Positions 1-8,248 are shown, counted from the stretch's first letter. The stretch: 9,920 bases of DNA from Minisyncoccota bacterium (GCA_028702045.1 JAQVPP010000018.1:1-9920), one strand, 5' to 3'. Numbers and translations: made by a program. The notes: generated by a model not told the origin, from the letters alone.

Positions 1-1225
1 GTGTTCTTGGTATAGGAGTAGCTGACATAGATAACAGATGTACTCCTGTCTTAAGTGATCTGATTTTTTCTTTCTGCTTTACACCAAATCTTTGTTCCTC
101 ATCTATAATAAGTAATCCCAAATCACAAAACTTCACATCTAAAGAAAGTAATCTGTGTGTACCTATCAGAACATCTACCTCTCCTTTTTTCACTTTTTCC
201 AAAATCTCTTGATTCTTTACGCTACCATTAAGTCTAGATAATATTTCCACCCTAACTCCCAAGTCACCCAACCTTTCCTGAAATACACCCAAGTGTTGAT
301 TAGCTAATATAGTAGTAGGGCACAAAACAACAACTTGCTTTTTATTTAATACAACTCTAAAACTGGCTCGTATAGCTACTTCTGTTTTACCAAACCCAAC
401 ATCACCCAAAACTAACCTATCCATTGGTTTTGTTTTTTCTAAATCTTGTAAAATATCATTAACTGCCTTTTCTTGATCACTTGTCAAATCATACAAAAAA
501 CTACTGTCCAATTCATCCTCAAGCAAACTATCACCATACAAAGGTATAGTACTAGATACTTCTTTTTTGGCATATAGCTTTAACAACTCTTTAGCAAATA
601 AAATAATATCTTCTTTAACTTTCTTTTTAGTTTCATTCCACACCTGTGTAGATAGTCTATGCAAGCTAGGAGTAGAAAATCCATAATACTTATCTATTTT
701 ATTTTTCTTATCTAAAGGAACATAAAGTAAATCAGGTTTTAAGCTATTTTTAGGTGCTCCATATTCTATAACAAAAAACCCATCTTCTTCTCCTCTATAT
801 ATACCTATTCCATGATCTAAATGAACAACATAGTCATCTTTCCTAAACTTAACATCTACTTTTTTAGCCTTACCCTTTTCTCCTTTAACAATATTTACTC
901 TACTTATCACATTTCCCTCATACTCAATTTGGAAAATCTGATCATAACTAACAGGAAAAACTGATATCATCATTCCTTTATGGCTGTACTCTCCAGGATA
1001 CTTACACACATCTACCTTTACATAACCAAAGTCATGTAGTAATTTTAAAAACTTAGTTTGTAAAAAATATTCTCCAACAGAAAAAAAGAATAGATCGTTT
1101 TTCAATCAATTCTTTTTTAAATAAATTGAATACAAGGAAGTATAGTTATCTATATACCATGTATTATCTTTTCCCAAATAAAAAGGACTAACACTTGTAA
1201 TTAAAAAATTATCAGCATACTTCAT
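1..1225 (-). CDS. mfd: Transcription-repair coupling factor Mfd, short form (3' end off window)
   Basis: Superfamily 2 DNA translocase that removes stalled RNA polymerase and, in full-length form, recruits UvrA. The ATG at 1225-1223 follows AGGATG. Visible in order: a short N-terminal part that keeps the 'FGY..V....PGEY..KG....VFP' stretch of Mfd's UvrB-like region (about residues 66-91); the RNA polymerase-interaction motif DYVVHLDHGIG (131-141); GDVGFGKTE Walker A (about 273); PTTILANQH; GTHRLL; DEEQRFG Walker B (about 374); and SATPIPR (about 402). The rest of the helicase lies beyond base 1. Only about 130 residues precede the RNA polymerase-binding motif, against roughly 475 in the E. 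coli protein, so most of the UvrA-binding UvrB-homology module is missing. One in-frame TGA (1108-1106) is read as Trp; two other Trp are TGG. The start overlaps the stop of the upstream peptidase by one base (TAATG), implying translational coupling. The Mfd identity is secure. Whether this form still couples to UvrA is doubtful. Confidence 0.93.
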
Positions 1226-2559
1226 TACATCCTAGTCTTAAGTAATTCTAGTTTTAATTTCAATAAATCAATATATCGTAATAGTATTGAAATAAATTCA
1301 TTCTCCACTTCTCCTATCTGAAAATCTACCTCTTGTATAGACCCTATATCATTATTAAATACATTATTCTTAATTTGTCATGTATATTTCAAATCATCAA
1401 AACTAGAAAAAATCAAAACTATAGCAATATTTGTATTGCCAAAGTCCTTTACTTTTATTTCATTATTCTTTTGCAAATCTAGAAAACCTATTTCTTTTTT
1501 CTCATTTTTATCTATAATCACATATGGAACTTTTTTCAAATTTCCTAAAATATTAGATACACTCAAAACTACATCTCCATTTCCTCCAACTATCTTTTCA
1601 AAAAAACTTTCTCCTTGCTTTACCACCTTAGTAGTAGATAAACTAACTTCTCCATTAGTTGGTACATAGAAGTTATATGGAATCAAAGTAACATTCTTAA
1701 ATGCTTGATTAAAATAACAATACTTTTTACTAATAGCACAATCATTTACATAACTTGCTACAAGTCAATCTAAATATATATCATTAAACCTAATCTCATA
1801 TCCATTTTTCTCCAAAGCATAATTAATAGAATCAACTCCAGTCTTATCAGACCTAAATGAATCTACCAATATATCCATCCCATAATGCTCAACTAAATAA
1901 TTGATAAATAAATTTACAGCAGCATAATCTTCTTTTGATTTATCAAAATTAACAAAAGATGGGTTATTACAATTAACAAAATCTCTAATTCTTGTTTGCA
2001 AATTAGTTCTTGTATTATCTACATATCCAAGTAATGTTTCAGTGTATTCAGCTCTTCCTTCTTCTAAAAATAAATCTTCTTTTACTCCATACTTGTCTTC
2101 TTTTTCATATTGACTAACTATATGCATAAATTCATGAGATAAAAAATAATATATCTCATTTAAATCATATTGATAAAAAGAATCAACATCTAGGTAAATA
2201 TTATTAAAATCTTTAATAAAATATGCCTCATGAGTATTCTTAATAGGAGTCAAAATTAAATTAAACTTTTTCCCTTGTATATTACTTTTACCATATACAT
2301 TCGTAATCATAGGATATATGTTTGTATTAAACTCAATGACCAAATCATATATTTTAGAATATATTTCTTTTTGGTTTGCTTTTTGTCAAGAATTTGAATC
2401 TATATATACTTTTAAATAATTTGTTTCTCCTAAAAACTCAACACTCCTTGCACTCTGTCCCTGCACATCTAAATTATTAGCTACAGGAAAAACAATAGCA
2501 TTAGCCCTAATGCTCAAAAAACAACCAAATAAAATAAATAATATTAATAATTTCTTCAT
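1225..2559 (-). CDS. Secreted HExxH zinc metallopeptidase, gluzincin-like
   Basis: Predicted exported protein of 444 residues, probably a zinc peptidase. It begins MKKLLILFILFGC, a hydrophobic signal followed by a possible lipobox (LFGC), or alternatively signal peptidase I cleavage after 'RANA'. The zinc site is HEFMH at 142-146, with Glu167 in LEEGRAEY as a likely third ligand, resembling gluzincin-type secreted peptidases. The C-terminal third looks like a beta-rich accessory region. Reading it whole requires TGA as Trp at 2388-2386, 1767-1765 and 1380-1378. The second lies in 'DIYLD-W-LVASYVND', similar to the 'W..AN.LND' stretch I associate with such peptidases. With standard decoding the gene appears falsely as three fragments. 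The start is the first ATG after an in-frame TAA. No clear Shine-Dalgarno precedes it. The stop TAA (1227-1225) overlaps the mfd ATG. The substrate is unknown and the exact family was not determined. Confidence 0.8.
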
Positions 2560-2600
2560 AACTCTATTTTATATATATATTTAATTATATCATATTTTTA

Positions 2601-2629
2601 AAATAAAAAAAGGAGATCTTTCACCTTTT
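2601..2629 (-). terminator. Probable rho-independent terminator after the AAA ATPase
   Basis: Read on the minus strand, AAAAGGTGA (2629-2621), a four-base loop AAGA and TCTCCTTTT (2616-2608) form a nine-position stem with one mismatch, followed by a T-rich run (2610-2601). It lies about 210 bases beyond the ATPase stop and just upstream of the metallopeptidase, so it would separate the two minus-strand units. The hairpin is modest in GC. Confidence 0.55.
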
Positions 2630-2632
2630 CGG

Positions 2633-2675
2633 ACAAACCTGCTAGGCAGGCTTGTAAAGTCCTGGATACCAGGAC
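2633..2675. repeat. REP-like palindromic element with two adjacent hairpins
   Basis: The first hairpin pairs ACAAACCTGC (2633-2642) with GCAGGCTTGT (2646-2655), with one mismatch and loop TAG. The second is GTCCTGGATACCAGGAC (2659-2675), a perfect seven-base stem with loop ATA. The GC-rich stems stand out in AT-rich intergenic DNA. An open frame across it on the minus strand reads '..GCPGIQDF..', like translations of dispersed palindromic elements in other bacteria. I interpret it as a dispersed repeat and not a gene. Copies elsewhere in the genome would be needed to prove this. Confidence 0.45.
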
Positions 2676-2773
2676 AACCATAATAAGGCTTCCAACCTCC
2701 ATCACCATCGTTAGATGATGATATACAAACATTATATCATATTTTATCCATTTTGTCAAATAACATGGGGCAA

Positions 2774-2810
2774 ATTCTACTCCGAAGTGCGACAAACTCT
2801 CTCTAAAAAC
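2774..2810. repeat. IS30-like terminal sequence, copy 1
   Basis: This 37-base sequence matches 4316-4352 at 32 of 37 positions in the same orientation. The pair flanks the AAA ATPase gene. The pattern ATTCTA..CC...GTGCGACA resembles, from memory, the terminal repeat of IS30 (AGATTC.ATT, then GCAACA after similar spacing). No transposase remains, so this would be a solo end or relic. Confidence 0.4.
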
Positions 2811-2841
2811 CTATCTCCCTGCTAAAATATATTTGAACCTT

Positions 2842-4086
2842 TTATCACCCCTTATCCACTCATTTATAAAATGGAACAAATTTAATTACCTTACCTTCAA
2901 TATTAACCTCTTTTTCAATATCTGAAGTAATTATTAATAAATCATTACAACCCAATTCATTACTAGCTTGTAATAAAGCTTTGATCTCTCTTTCCTCAGT
3001 TTGTTTACTAGAAATATCATAACAAACTTGTATTAATTGCTCTACACGAGAAAAACTTTTTAAAACAAAATCTATTTCTCTATTAGTTTTAGTCTTATAA
3101 TAAAACAAATATGAATCAGGAGTAAATCCTTTTTTTACTAATTCTGTAAAAACAAGATTTTCAAAATAAACTCCATTATTGGGAGAATTAAATAAATTCT
3201 TGTATCGCAACAACCCATTATCAACAACATACAACTTCTTAGTAGATCTTAAATGATTAATTGTTTTAAAACTGAAACCAGATAAAAAATAAAATAAATA
3301 ACAATTTTTTATATATCCTAAATACTTTTTAACAGTTCTAAAATCTTTTATTTGACAAAGAGATCCAAGTTTAGAATAATTTAAATTATTACATGTATTA
3401 GCTATCAAATATGATATCATTAACTCTATTTTTTCAGGATCTTTTATATTATAACGCCTTGCAATGTCTTTATAAAGAATTGCTGAAATCAAATTATCAA
3501 CATATGAAGTTAAGTCTAAATTATTAATAACTACTTCTGGGAAGCCCCCTTGTTTCAAAAAACCATTAAACAAACTTAATGGACTATCTTCTTTTTTCGC
3601 CACTGAATACTCTGAAAAATTAAAAGGCAATATTTCTAAAGATCTATATCTTCCAGTAAGTGAGCTAGCAAATTCAGTACTCAATAAATTAGAATTTGAT
3701 CCAGTTATAAAAACATTAAAACCCTCTCTTTGAAGTTTATTTAAATAAAGATCTCAGTTTGGCAAGTTTTGTATTTCATCAAATAAAATATTTTTTATTG
3801 GGCCATAGACTTCTTGTAATGTATCAGTAAACTCATCTTTGTTATCAATATTTTGGAGCAATTCCTCATCATCAAAATTAGCATACATAAAATCTAGTCC
3901 TTGTAATAAAAGGAGTAAAAAAGTTGATTTTCCAGCTCTACGAGGGCCAGTAATTATCTTTATCAGTGACGGTTTCAATAACTCGTCTTTTTCTTTTAAT
4001 TGATGCCTAAATATAAAATTTTTTGGCAAAAAAGACTCTTTTTGGTCCTTTTGTCTTTTTATCACATCTATCAATTTTTGGTTCAT
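2842..4086 (-). CDS. AAA ATPase with C-terminal DUF4143-type nuclease-like domain
   Basis: ATP-binding protein of 414 residues in the AAA_14/DUF4143 family, whose cellular role is not settled. Visible features: Walker A GPRRAGKST (47-55); Walker B NILFDEIQ (99-106); 'ITGSNSNLLS' sensor region; LTGRYRSLEILPFNFSEY, the family's GR...L.PFSF.E motif; and a C-terminal half with 'KTNREIDFVL', the Glu-x-Asp-Phe-Val stretch typical of the DUF4143 part. Three in-frame TGA codons are read through: 3756-3754, giving LPN-W-DLYL where the family has a near-invariant Trp, and 2862-2860 and 2847-2845 near the C-terminus, where 'viPlwkWL'-like ends are usual. The true stop is TAA at 2844-2842. The gene is alone between IS30-like ends and has an inverted repeat about 30 bases upstream of its ATG. 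Horizontal acquisition is plausible for this family. Confidence 0.88.
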
Positions 4087-4114
4087 ATTTTAATTTTAGT
4101 GTATTAAACACATT

Positions 4115-4149
4115 GTATTACAGTATAATACCGTTTTTTACTGTAATAC
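4115..4149. promoter_or_regulatory. Inverted-repeat operator candidate upstream of the ATPase
   Basis: GTATTACAGTA (4115-4125) and TACTGTAATAC (4139-4149) form a perfect 11-base inverted repeat around a 13-base spacer. A third, shorter half-site TAATAC (4126-4131) abuts the first arm, so GTATTACAGTATAATAC is itself a six-base palindrome with a five-base centre. It lies 29 bases upstream of the ATPase ATG, where a repressor or an RNA hairpin in the leader would act. It lacks a T-tract on either strand suited to termination. Confidence 0.5.
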
Positions 4150-4315
4150 TATGTATATATTACCAAATATTTCTAAAAAAGTCAAGTCTTCTCAGACAAA
4201 TATCGCTCCCATATGATAATATCATAGTAGTACCAAATAGCAATGTCATAACCAAACAAAAAACCTTCTCTTAACAAACCATTAGTATTGTGATAACTTA
4301 ATAGATAATTCACAG
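4150..4315. other. Intergenic stretch with no recognised gene
   Basis: Together with the neighbouring sites this forms the divergent spacer of about 310 bases between the ATPase and the nuclease gene. The open frame crossing it on the plus strand (4023-4274) overlaps the ATPase gene antisense and has no family resemblance. A small palindrome (ATGATAATATCAT) is the only local structure seen. Confidence 0.5.
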
Positions 4316-4352
4316 ATTCTATTCCGAAGTGCAACAACCCCTCTTTAAAAAC
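4316..4352. repeat. IS30-like terminal sequence, copy 2
   Basis: This is the second copy of the 37-base repeat, with AGATTCTATT then GTGCAACA. On the other strand it reads ..GGGGTTGTTGCACTT.., close to my recollection of the right end of IS30, where the transposase reading frame finishes. Both copies point the same way, so they do not delimit one intact insertion sequence but could be relics of two insertions. Confidence 0.42.
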
Positions 4353-4372
4353 AAAATAATTTATGATATACT
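4344..4372 (+). promoter_or_regulatory. Possible sigma-70-type promoter for the nuclease-obg unit
   Basis: TTTAAA (4344-4349) and TATACT (4367-4372) are separated by 17 bases and match the -35 and -10 consensus at 4 and 5 of 6 positions. Transcription would start about 20 bases before the ATG at 4398. The -35 box lies inside the end of the IS30-like repeat. In AT-rich DNA such matches are common, so this is tentative. Confidence 0.35.
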
Positions 4373-4397
4373 TAATACATAAAAATAGATATATATA

Positions 4398-5585
4398 ATG
4401 AGAATTTCCTACTCTTCACTAGACACATTTCTAAAATGTCCACTCAAATACAAATTTAACCAAATAGACAAAATAGAAGAAGAAAAAGCCAAGCCAACAG
4501 TAATTGGAAGTTTTTTTCATTTAATCATGCACTATATATATGAAAAAGATATTACAAAAATATCTTTACAAGAAATAGAAGATTTCATAAAAAAAGAATT
4601 CCCTAATATACAGTACCATGACTTTTCAGAAAAAATACATAAAAAACTAACCCAAGAAGATCTTGAGTTTATACTAGAAAAAACAAAAACCTTCTACGAC
4701 ACAAATAAAAATAAAAAAACTCAAACAATATCCCTTGAGGAAAAGTTTGAAATCACTTTGCAAGATAAAAACAATATTCACATACTCTCAGGCATCATAG
4801 ATAGGTTTGATAAACTACAAGAAAATAATTATGAAATCATAGATTATAAAACAGCCAACAAGCTTTCTTCTTTTAATCAAGTTTCTCAGAATAAGCAACT
4901 TAGCATATATGGACTAGGTATTCTTTCAAAATGACCTAATATTACTTTAAAAAATTTAAAATTTAGTTTATACTTTTTAAAACATAACGAAAAGATACAA
5001 ACCTCCAGGACTCAACAAGATTTAGATAGTACTAAAGAAGAAATCATTCACCAAATAAACAAAATAGAAAAAACTAAAGCCTTTCATCCAAACTGTGGAT
5101 GATATTGCTCATATTGTGGATACAAGCATATTTGTCCAATATATAAAAATGAATACTGCTCTTCCAAAACAAAAGAAGAAACCAAACAACTAATAGAAGA
5201 ATATTTTAAAATCATTGAAGAAAAAGAAAAACTAGAAAACAAACTAGATCAACTAAAAACAAAGATCTCCAACTATATGAAAAAAACAAAAACCCTACTA
5301 GTAAAATCAAATTCTGGTTTTTTCAAAATAAATCCTCAATCTACTGAAACATACAACTGAATCAAAGTTAGAGAAATACTAAAACCTCTAAAAAAATGAA
5401 ATAAAATACTAAAAGTAGATTTAAATAATTTCAATCAAATCTTAAAAGAAATTCCTGAATCTGAAAGAGAAAAAATATACAAGCTCAAAAAAGAAAAGCA
5501 AGAAATAACCATACAAGTAACTAATACAAAAAATATACAAAACGGTCAAGTAAAAGATAATATAAAAAACCCATTAGAAGGATAA
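4398..5585 (+). CDS. PD-(D/E)XK (RecB-family) nuclease with four-Cys cluster
   Basis: Predicted nuclease of 395 residues, PDDEXK_1/RecB type. The N-terminus 'ISYSSLDTFLKCPLKYKF' is the family's opening helix with its Cys. The catalytic core is GIIDRFD followed by YEIIDYKT (Asp then Asp-x-Lys). The C-terminal part holds CSYCGYKHIC, three Cys that with the N-terminal Cys would bind an iron-sulfur cluster, as in AddB, Cas4 and related nucleases. A Lys/Glu-rich coiled-coil-like segment follows. Four in-frame TGA codons (4932, 5100, 5358 and 5397) are read as Trp. The one at 5100 gives CG-W-YCSYC, a usual Trp position beside the cluster. Standard decoding would truncate the protein at residue 178 and drop the Cys cluster. 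The gene sits two bases upstream of obg, whose Shine-Dalgarno AAGGA lies in this gene's last codons. A DNA repair role is likely. No Cas genes are nearby. Confidence 0.85.
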
Positions 5586-5587
5586 AT

Positions 5588-6541
5588 ATGATAGTAGATG
5601 ATGTACAAATAAAAGTCAAAGCTGGAAATGGTGGTAATGGTGCTGTAGCCTTTGAAAAACTAATTGGTGCTAAAGGACCTACGGGAACCAGTGGTGGCCA
5701 TGGAGGCAGTGTCATTCTAAAAGGAGTTAAAGATTTAACTGCTCTTTATCCTTTTAAAATAAAAAAACATTGAAAAGCTGAAAATGGCAAAGATGGTAGA
5801 AGTAAGTTTAGAGATGGCCACAGAGGAGAAGATCTAATTCTAGAAATACCAGTAGGTACAGTAGTACATATACAAGATAAGGATGATACCCAAGAAATAA
5901 TTCATGTTGATCAAGAAATACTAATAGCTAAAGGCGGCAGAGGTGGCAGAGGCAACTTCCACTTCAGGTCATCAACTAATACTACCCCCAAAGAAGCTGA
6001 AGACGGAACACCAGGAGAAGAAGTTAATCTTCGCCTAGAGCTAAAGCTTATTGCAGATATTGGACTAATAGGATTACCTTCTGCAGGTAAGTCTAGTTTA
6101 TTAAATGCACTTACCAATGCAAAATCAAAAACAGGCGCCTATCACTTCACTACTCTAGAGCCACACCTAGGAGACTACTATGGACTAATCTTAGCAGATA
6201 TTCCTGGACTTATAGAAGGAGCTAGCCAAGGTAAAGGATTAGGTTTTAAATTTTTAAAACACATCGAAAGAACTCAAATCTTATTTCATCTTATTGACTC
6301 TACATCAAATGATATCTTAAGTGACTACAATACAATAAGAAATGAACTTAAAAAATTCAACCCTACCCTATTAGATAAAGAGGAGTATATCCTAATTTCA
6401 AAAATAGACTTAATAGATAATACTAAACTAGAAGAAATCAAAAACATTTTTAAAAACAAACAAATATATCCAATATCAATATTAAAAGAAGAATCACTAA
6501 AAGAAATAAAAGAATTATTAAATAAAATTAAAAGCTCTTAG
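5588..6541 (+). CDS. obg: GTPase Obg
   Basis: Essential ribosome-associated GTPase involved in late assembly of the large subunit and stress responses. Its 317 residues contain the glycine-rich Obg fold (AGNGGNGAVAF, then AKGGRGGRGN) and the G domain with G1 GLPSAGKSS, switch region TTLEPHLG, G3 DIPGL and G4 SKID in place of the common NKxD. There is no C-terminal OCT extension, so this is a minimal Obg. An in-frame TGA at 5771-5773 gives KKH-W-KAENG, where other Obg proteins have an aromatic residue (for example KKHFKA). That fits Trp much better than Gly or a stop. The AAGGA at 5578-5582 sets the ATG start. The stop is TAG at 6539-6541, inside the shared terminator and overlapping the end of the convergent reverse transcriptase gene. 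Confidence 0.95.
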
Positions 6542-6555
6542 TAAAGAGCTTTTAA
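6528..6555. terminator. Bidirectional terminator between obg and the DGR reverse transcriptase
   Basis: TTAAAAGCTCTT (6528-6539), loop AGTA and AAGAGCTTTTAA (6544-6555) form a perfect 12-base stem. It has a T-rich right flank on the plus strand and matching A-richness on the left, so it can work in both directions. Both convergent stop codons fall inside it. Confidence 0.75.
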
Positions 6556-7500
6556 AATTTTATCTTTTAATAAATAATTTTTTGAGAAATTAGTATATCC
6601 AATATATGAATTTTTTACTCTCTTATTCTTATTCTTTTTACATTTCTTCAACATTGTATACCTACTCCCTCTCTTTATCCTCATTCACCTCCCATTCAAA
6701 ACAAATCCTAAAAACACAATCTCACGTGATCTAAATATTTGATTCTTTGTAAAAGGAATTTCAAGTAATAAGTTATTTTTTAAAAAATTAATTATTAATA
6801 GGTTAATTTTCTTTAAAAATTCTTTATCCCCTAGTATAACAAAGTCATCCATATACCTAATATATTGTCTACACCTTAATCTATGCTTAACATATTGATC
6901 AAGTTCATTTAAGTATATATTAGCAAACAACTGACTAGTTAAGTTTCCTAAAGGAATTCCTCTACCTGTGTTACAGTTATAGCTATCAATAATAACATCA
7001 AGTAAATTAAGTAATCTTTTATCTTTGATATGTTTTAAAAGAATCTTTTTCAAAACATCATGATTTATGCTTTTAAAATACTTCTTAACATCACACTGTA
7101 AGCAATACATATTCTGATTAAAAAAGATTATCCTCTGTAGTTTTTTAATAGCCTTATGTGTCCCCTTATCTCTTCTGCATGCATAACTATCACAAATAAA
7201 CCTTTTATCAAGCATAGGTTCAATTATTAAGTGAATTGCATAATGTACTACCTTATCCTTAAAGCTTGCACTAGCTATTCTTCTCTTCTTTGAATCAAGC
7301 TTTCAAAAGAAGAAATACTTATCATGCACATACTTACCACTAGTTAAAAGATATTGTATATCTTTTAAAAATAATTCTTTGTTAAAATTGATCTTAAGTA
7401 TTTCTTCTTTTTCTCTTTTCCCCTTCAGACACTTATCATATGCTCTTAATAAATTATCATAACTAACTATCTTATCATATACATTATTGATTCTTTTCAT
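6538..7500 (-). CDS. DGR reverse transcriptase
   Basis: Reverse transcriptase of a diversity-generating retroelement, 320 residues. It would copy the TR RNA into cDNA with misincorporation opposite adenine, in complex with Avd. Motifs in order: K..RRIASASFKDKVVHYAI and SYACRRDKGTH (about 105-115), as in DGR enzymes; motif A CDVKKYFKSI (136-145); LGNLTSQ (184-190), the DGR form of the retroviral QGxxxSP motif; catalytic YMDD (216-219); and FLGFVLNG near the end. Two TGA codons are read as Trp: 7305-7303 (residue 66) and 6687-6685. The second extends the protein past the apparent end by about 50 basic residues to TAA at 6540-6538, giving a normal length for the family. The ATG at 7500 lacks a nearby Shine-Dalgarno; AAGGAGG lies about 45 bases upstream, too far to serve. 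It is the last gene of the DGR and converges on obg. Confidence 0.95.
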
Positions 7501-7730
7501 ACATATATATTAAATATTAATTAAATAAAAAGAGAAGATAAAATTATCCCCTCCTTTTCTTAGCTACTTAATAATTACTTGAGTCTTCAGCTAACACTTA
7601 CCAAAACAAATAATAAATACAGCTATGTATATCCCTTAAGTATTAAAGGAAAGAATAGGTTACTGTAATGTTTAGGGCACACTTAAGAAATCCGTAAACT
7701 TCCTAACTCTGGCCCCATGTTATTTAAATA
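7501..7730 (-). ncRNA. Spacer of the DGR template RNA between TR and reverse transcriptase
   Basis: A 230-base non-coding stretch downstream of the TR on the transcribed strand. In studied DGRs the RNA just after the TR is needed for cDNA priming and RT-Avd binding, so this is probably functional RNA. On the minus strand 7649-7633 can form a seven-pair hairpin (CCTTTAA, loop TAC, TTAAGGG, one G-U pair). The 3' limit of the RNA is not evident. An AAGGAGG sequence lies near 7548. Confidence 0.5.
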
Positions 7731-7845
7731 TTATTCGGCGCAACGACCCCCGATGTTCCAATTCGAATTCGCAGGGTAATTGTTCAAGTTCGACATAGCG
7801 AGACCAGCATTCGACCCATTGTTCCAGTTCCCACCACGAAGCAAC
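7731..7845 (-). repeat. DGR template repeat (TR)
   Basis: This 115-base sequence is nearly the same as the 3' end of the surface gene (8536-8650), with 98 of 115 positions identical. Twelve of the 17 mismatches lie at adenines of the template, the DGR signature. The five others are four near the 3' end (the IMH* region) and one silent T-to-G. On the minus strand it is packed with AAC/AAT: ten Asn codons in the VR frame, eight of which are changed in the VR. It lies between avd and the RT gene, the canonical place. Its apparent open reading frame only mirrors the VR and is not a gene. Confidence 0.95.
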
Positions 7846-7861
7846 GCTAATAACCTACCCT

Positions 7862-7881
7862 CCGTCTTTATGCAAAGACGG
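7862..7881 (-). ncRNA. Hairpin just upstream of the TR in the DGR RNA
   Basis: CCGTCTTT, loop GCAT on the minus strand, AAAGACGG: a perfect eight-base stem 16 bases before the TR and 19 bases after the avd stop. It has no T-tract after it, so it is unlikely to be a terminator. It may define or protect the 5' part of the template RNA. Confidence 0.5.
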
Positions 7882-7900
7882 GAAAAACAAAAAACTCTTT

Positions 7901-8248
7901 TTATTTTTCCTGTCCTGAAAAAGATTTTTTTCAACCTTTCATCAATCTCATTATTTCACACATCTTATCACAACATATATCATATTGTCTTAAAGAAATA
8001 CACCGAACATCTTTTGCAAACCTAATCAAAATTCTCAAATAATTTAATTGAGTGTCTAGTTTTTTAGCCAAAACTAAATCTTGCTTATTCAAATTAATTT
8101 CCACAACATAACGCAAACATAACAAACAATTTTTTGTTATCTCACCTCCCAAAATATATTTTTTTGTTTTTGGAAATTTAACAATCAATGTATCACAATA
8201 CACCATAAAGTCATATATTTTTTGAAAAATTAATAAATTTTGAAACAT
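7901..8248 (-). CDS. avd: DGR accessory variability determinant Avd
   Basis: Small, basic, helix-rich protein of 115 residues matching the Avd four-helix bundle. Avd forms a pentamer that binds the RT and the template RNA and is needed for mutagenic retrohoming. Visible family features: 'FPKTKKYILGGEI' at the start of helix 2, 'LNYLRILIRFAKDVRCIS..QYD' in helix 3-4, and a C-terminus 'EIMRLMKG-W-KK', equivalent to the usual 'EIGRMLGGW'. The Trp is encoded by TGA (7933-7931); standard decoding would end the protein just before it. The real stop is TAA at 7903-7901. GGGAGG lies about 19 bases before the ATG, farther than ideal. It lies between the target gene and the TR, as in the Bordetella phage DGR. 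Confidence 0.85.

Larger units (their letters stand above)
2584..2745. repeat. Short direct repeat pair bracketing a palindromic segment
   Basis: The 15-mer ATTATATCATATTTT occurs at 2584-2598 and again at 2731-2745. The copies enclose a segment that is less AT-rich than its surroundings and holds the terminator and the palindromic element. This could mark the ends of a small inserted element, but in such AT-rich DNA a chance 15-mer is not negligible. Confidence 0.35.

Noticed and set aside
2598..2795. Minus-strand open frame of 65 codons
   Set aside because: It spans the terminator, the palindromic element and an IS30-like end, has no family resemblance, and is better explained by those repeats.
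4023..4274. Plus-strand open frame of 83 codons
   Set aside because: It begins antisense to the ATPase gene and runs through the inverted repeat and spacer. It lacks recognisable features.
4398..5585. Cas4
   Set aside because: The four-Cys nuclease pattern is shared with many RecB-family enzymes. The protein is longer than typical Cas4 and there is no CRISPR array or other cas gene in the window.
1378..7500. Broken genes (pseudogenes) suggested by in-frame TGA in the peptidase, ATPase, nuclease, obg and RT
   Set aside because: All interruptions are TGA, never TAA or TAG, frames are preserved on both sides, and the TGA positions match conserved Trp or aromatic sites. Recoding explains all of them at once.
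7731..7934. Open reading frame covering the TR on the minus strand (67 codons)
   Set aside because: It overlaps the end of avd in another frame and its C-terminal half is simply the TR read in the VR frame. The TR is a template RNA.
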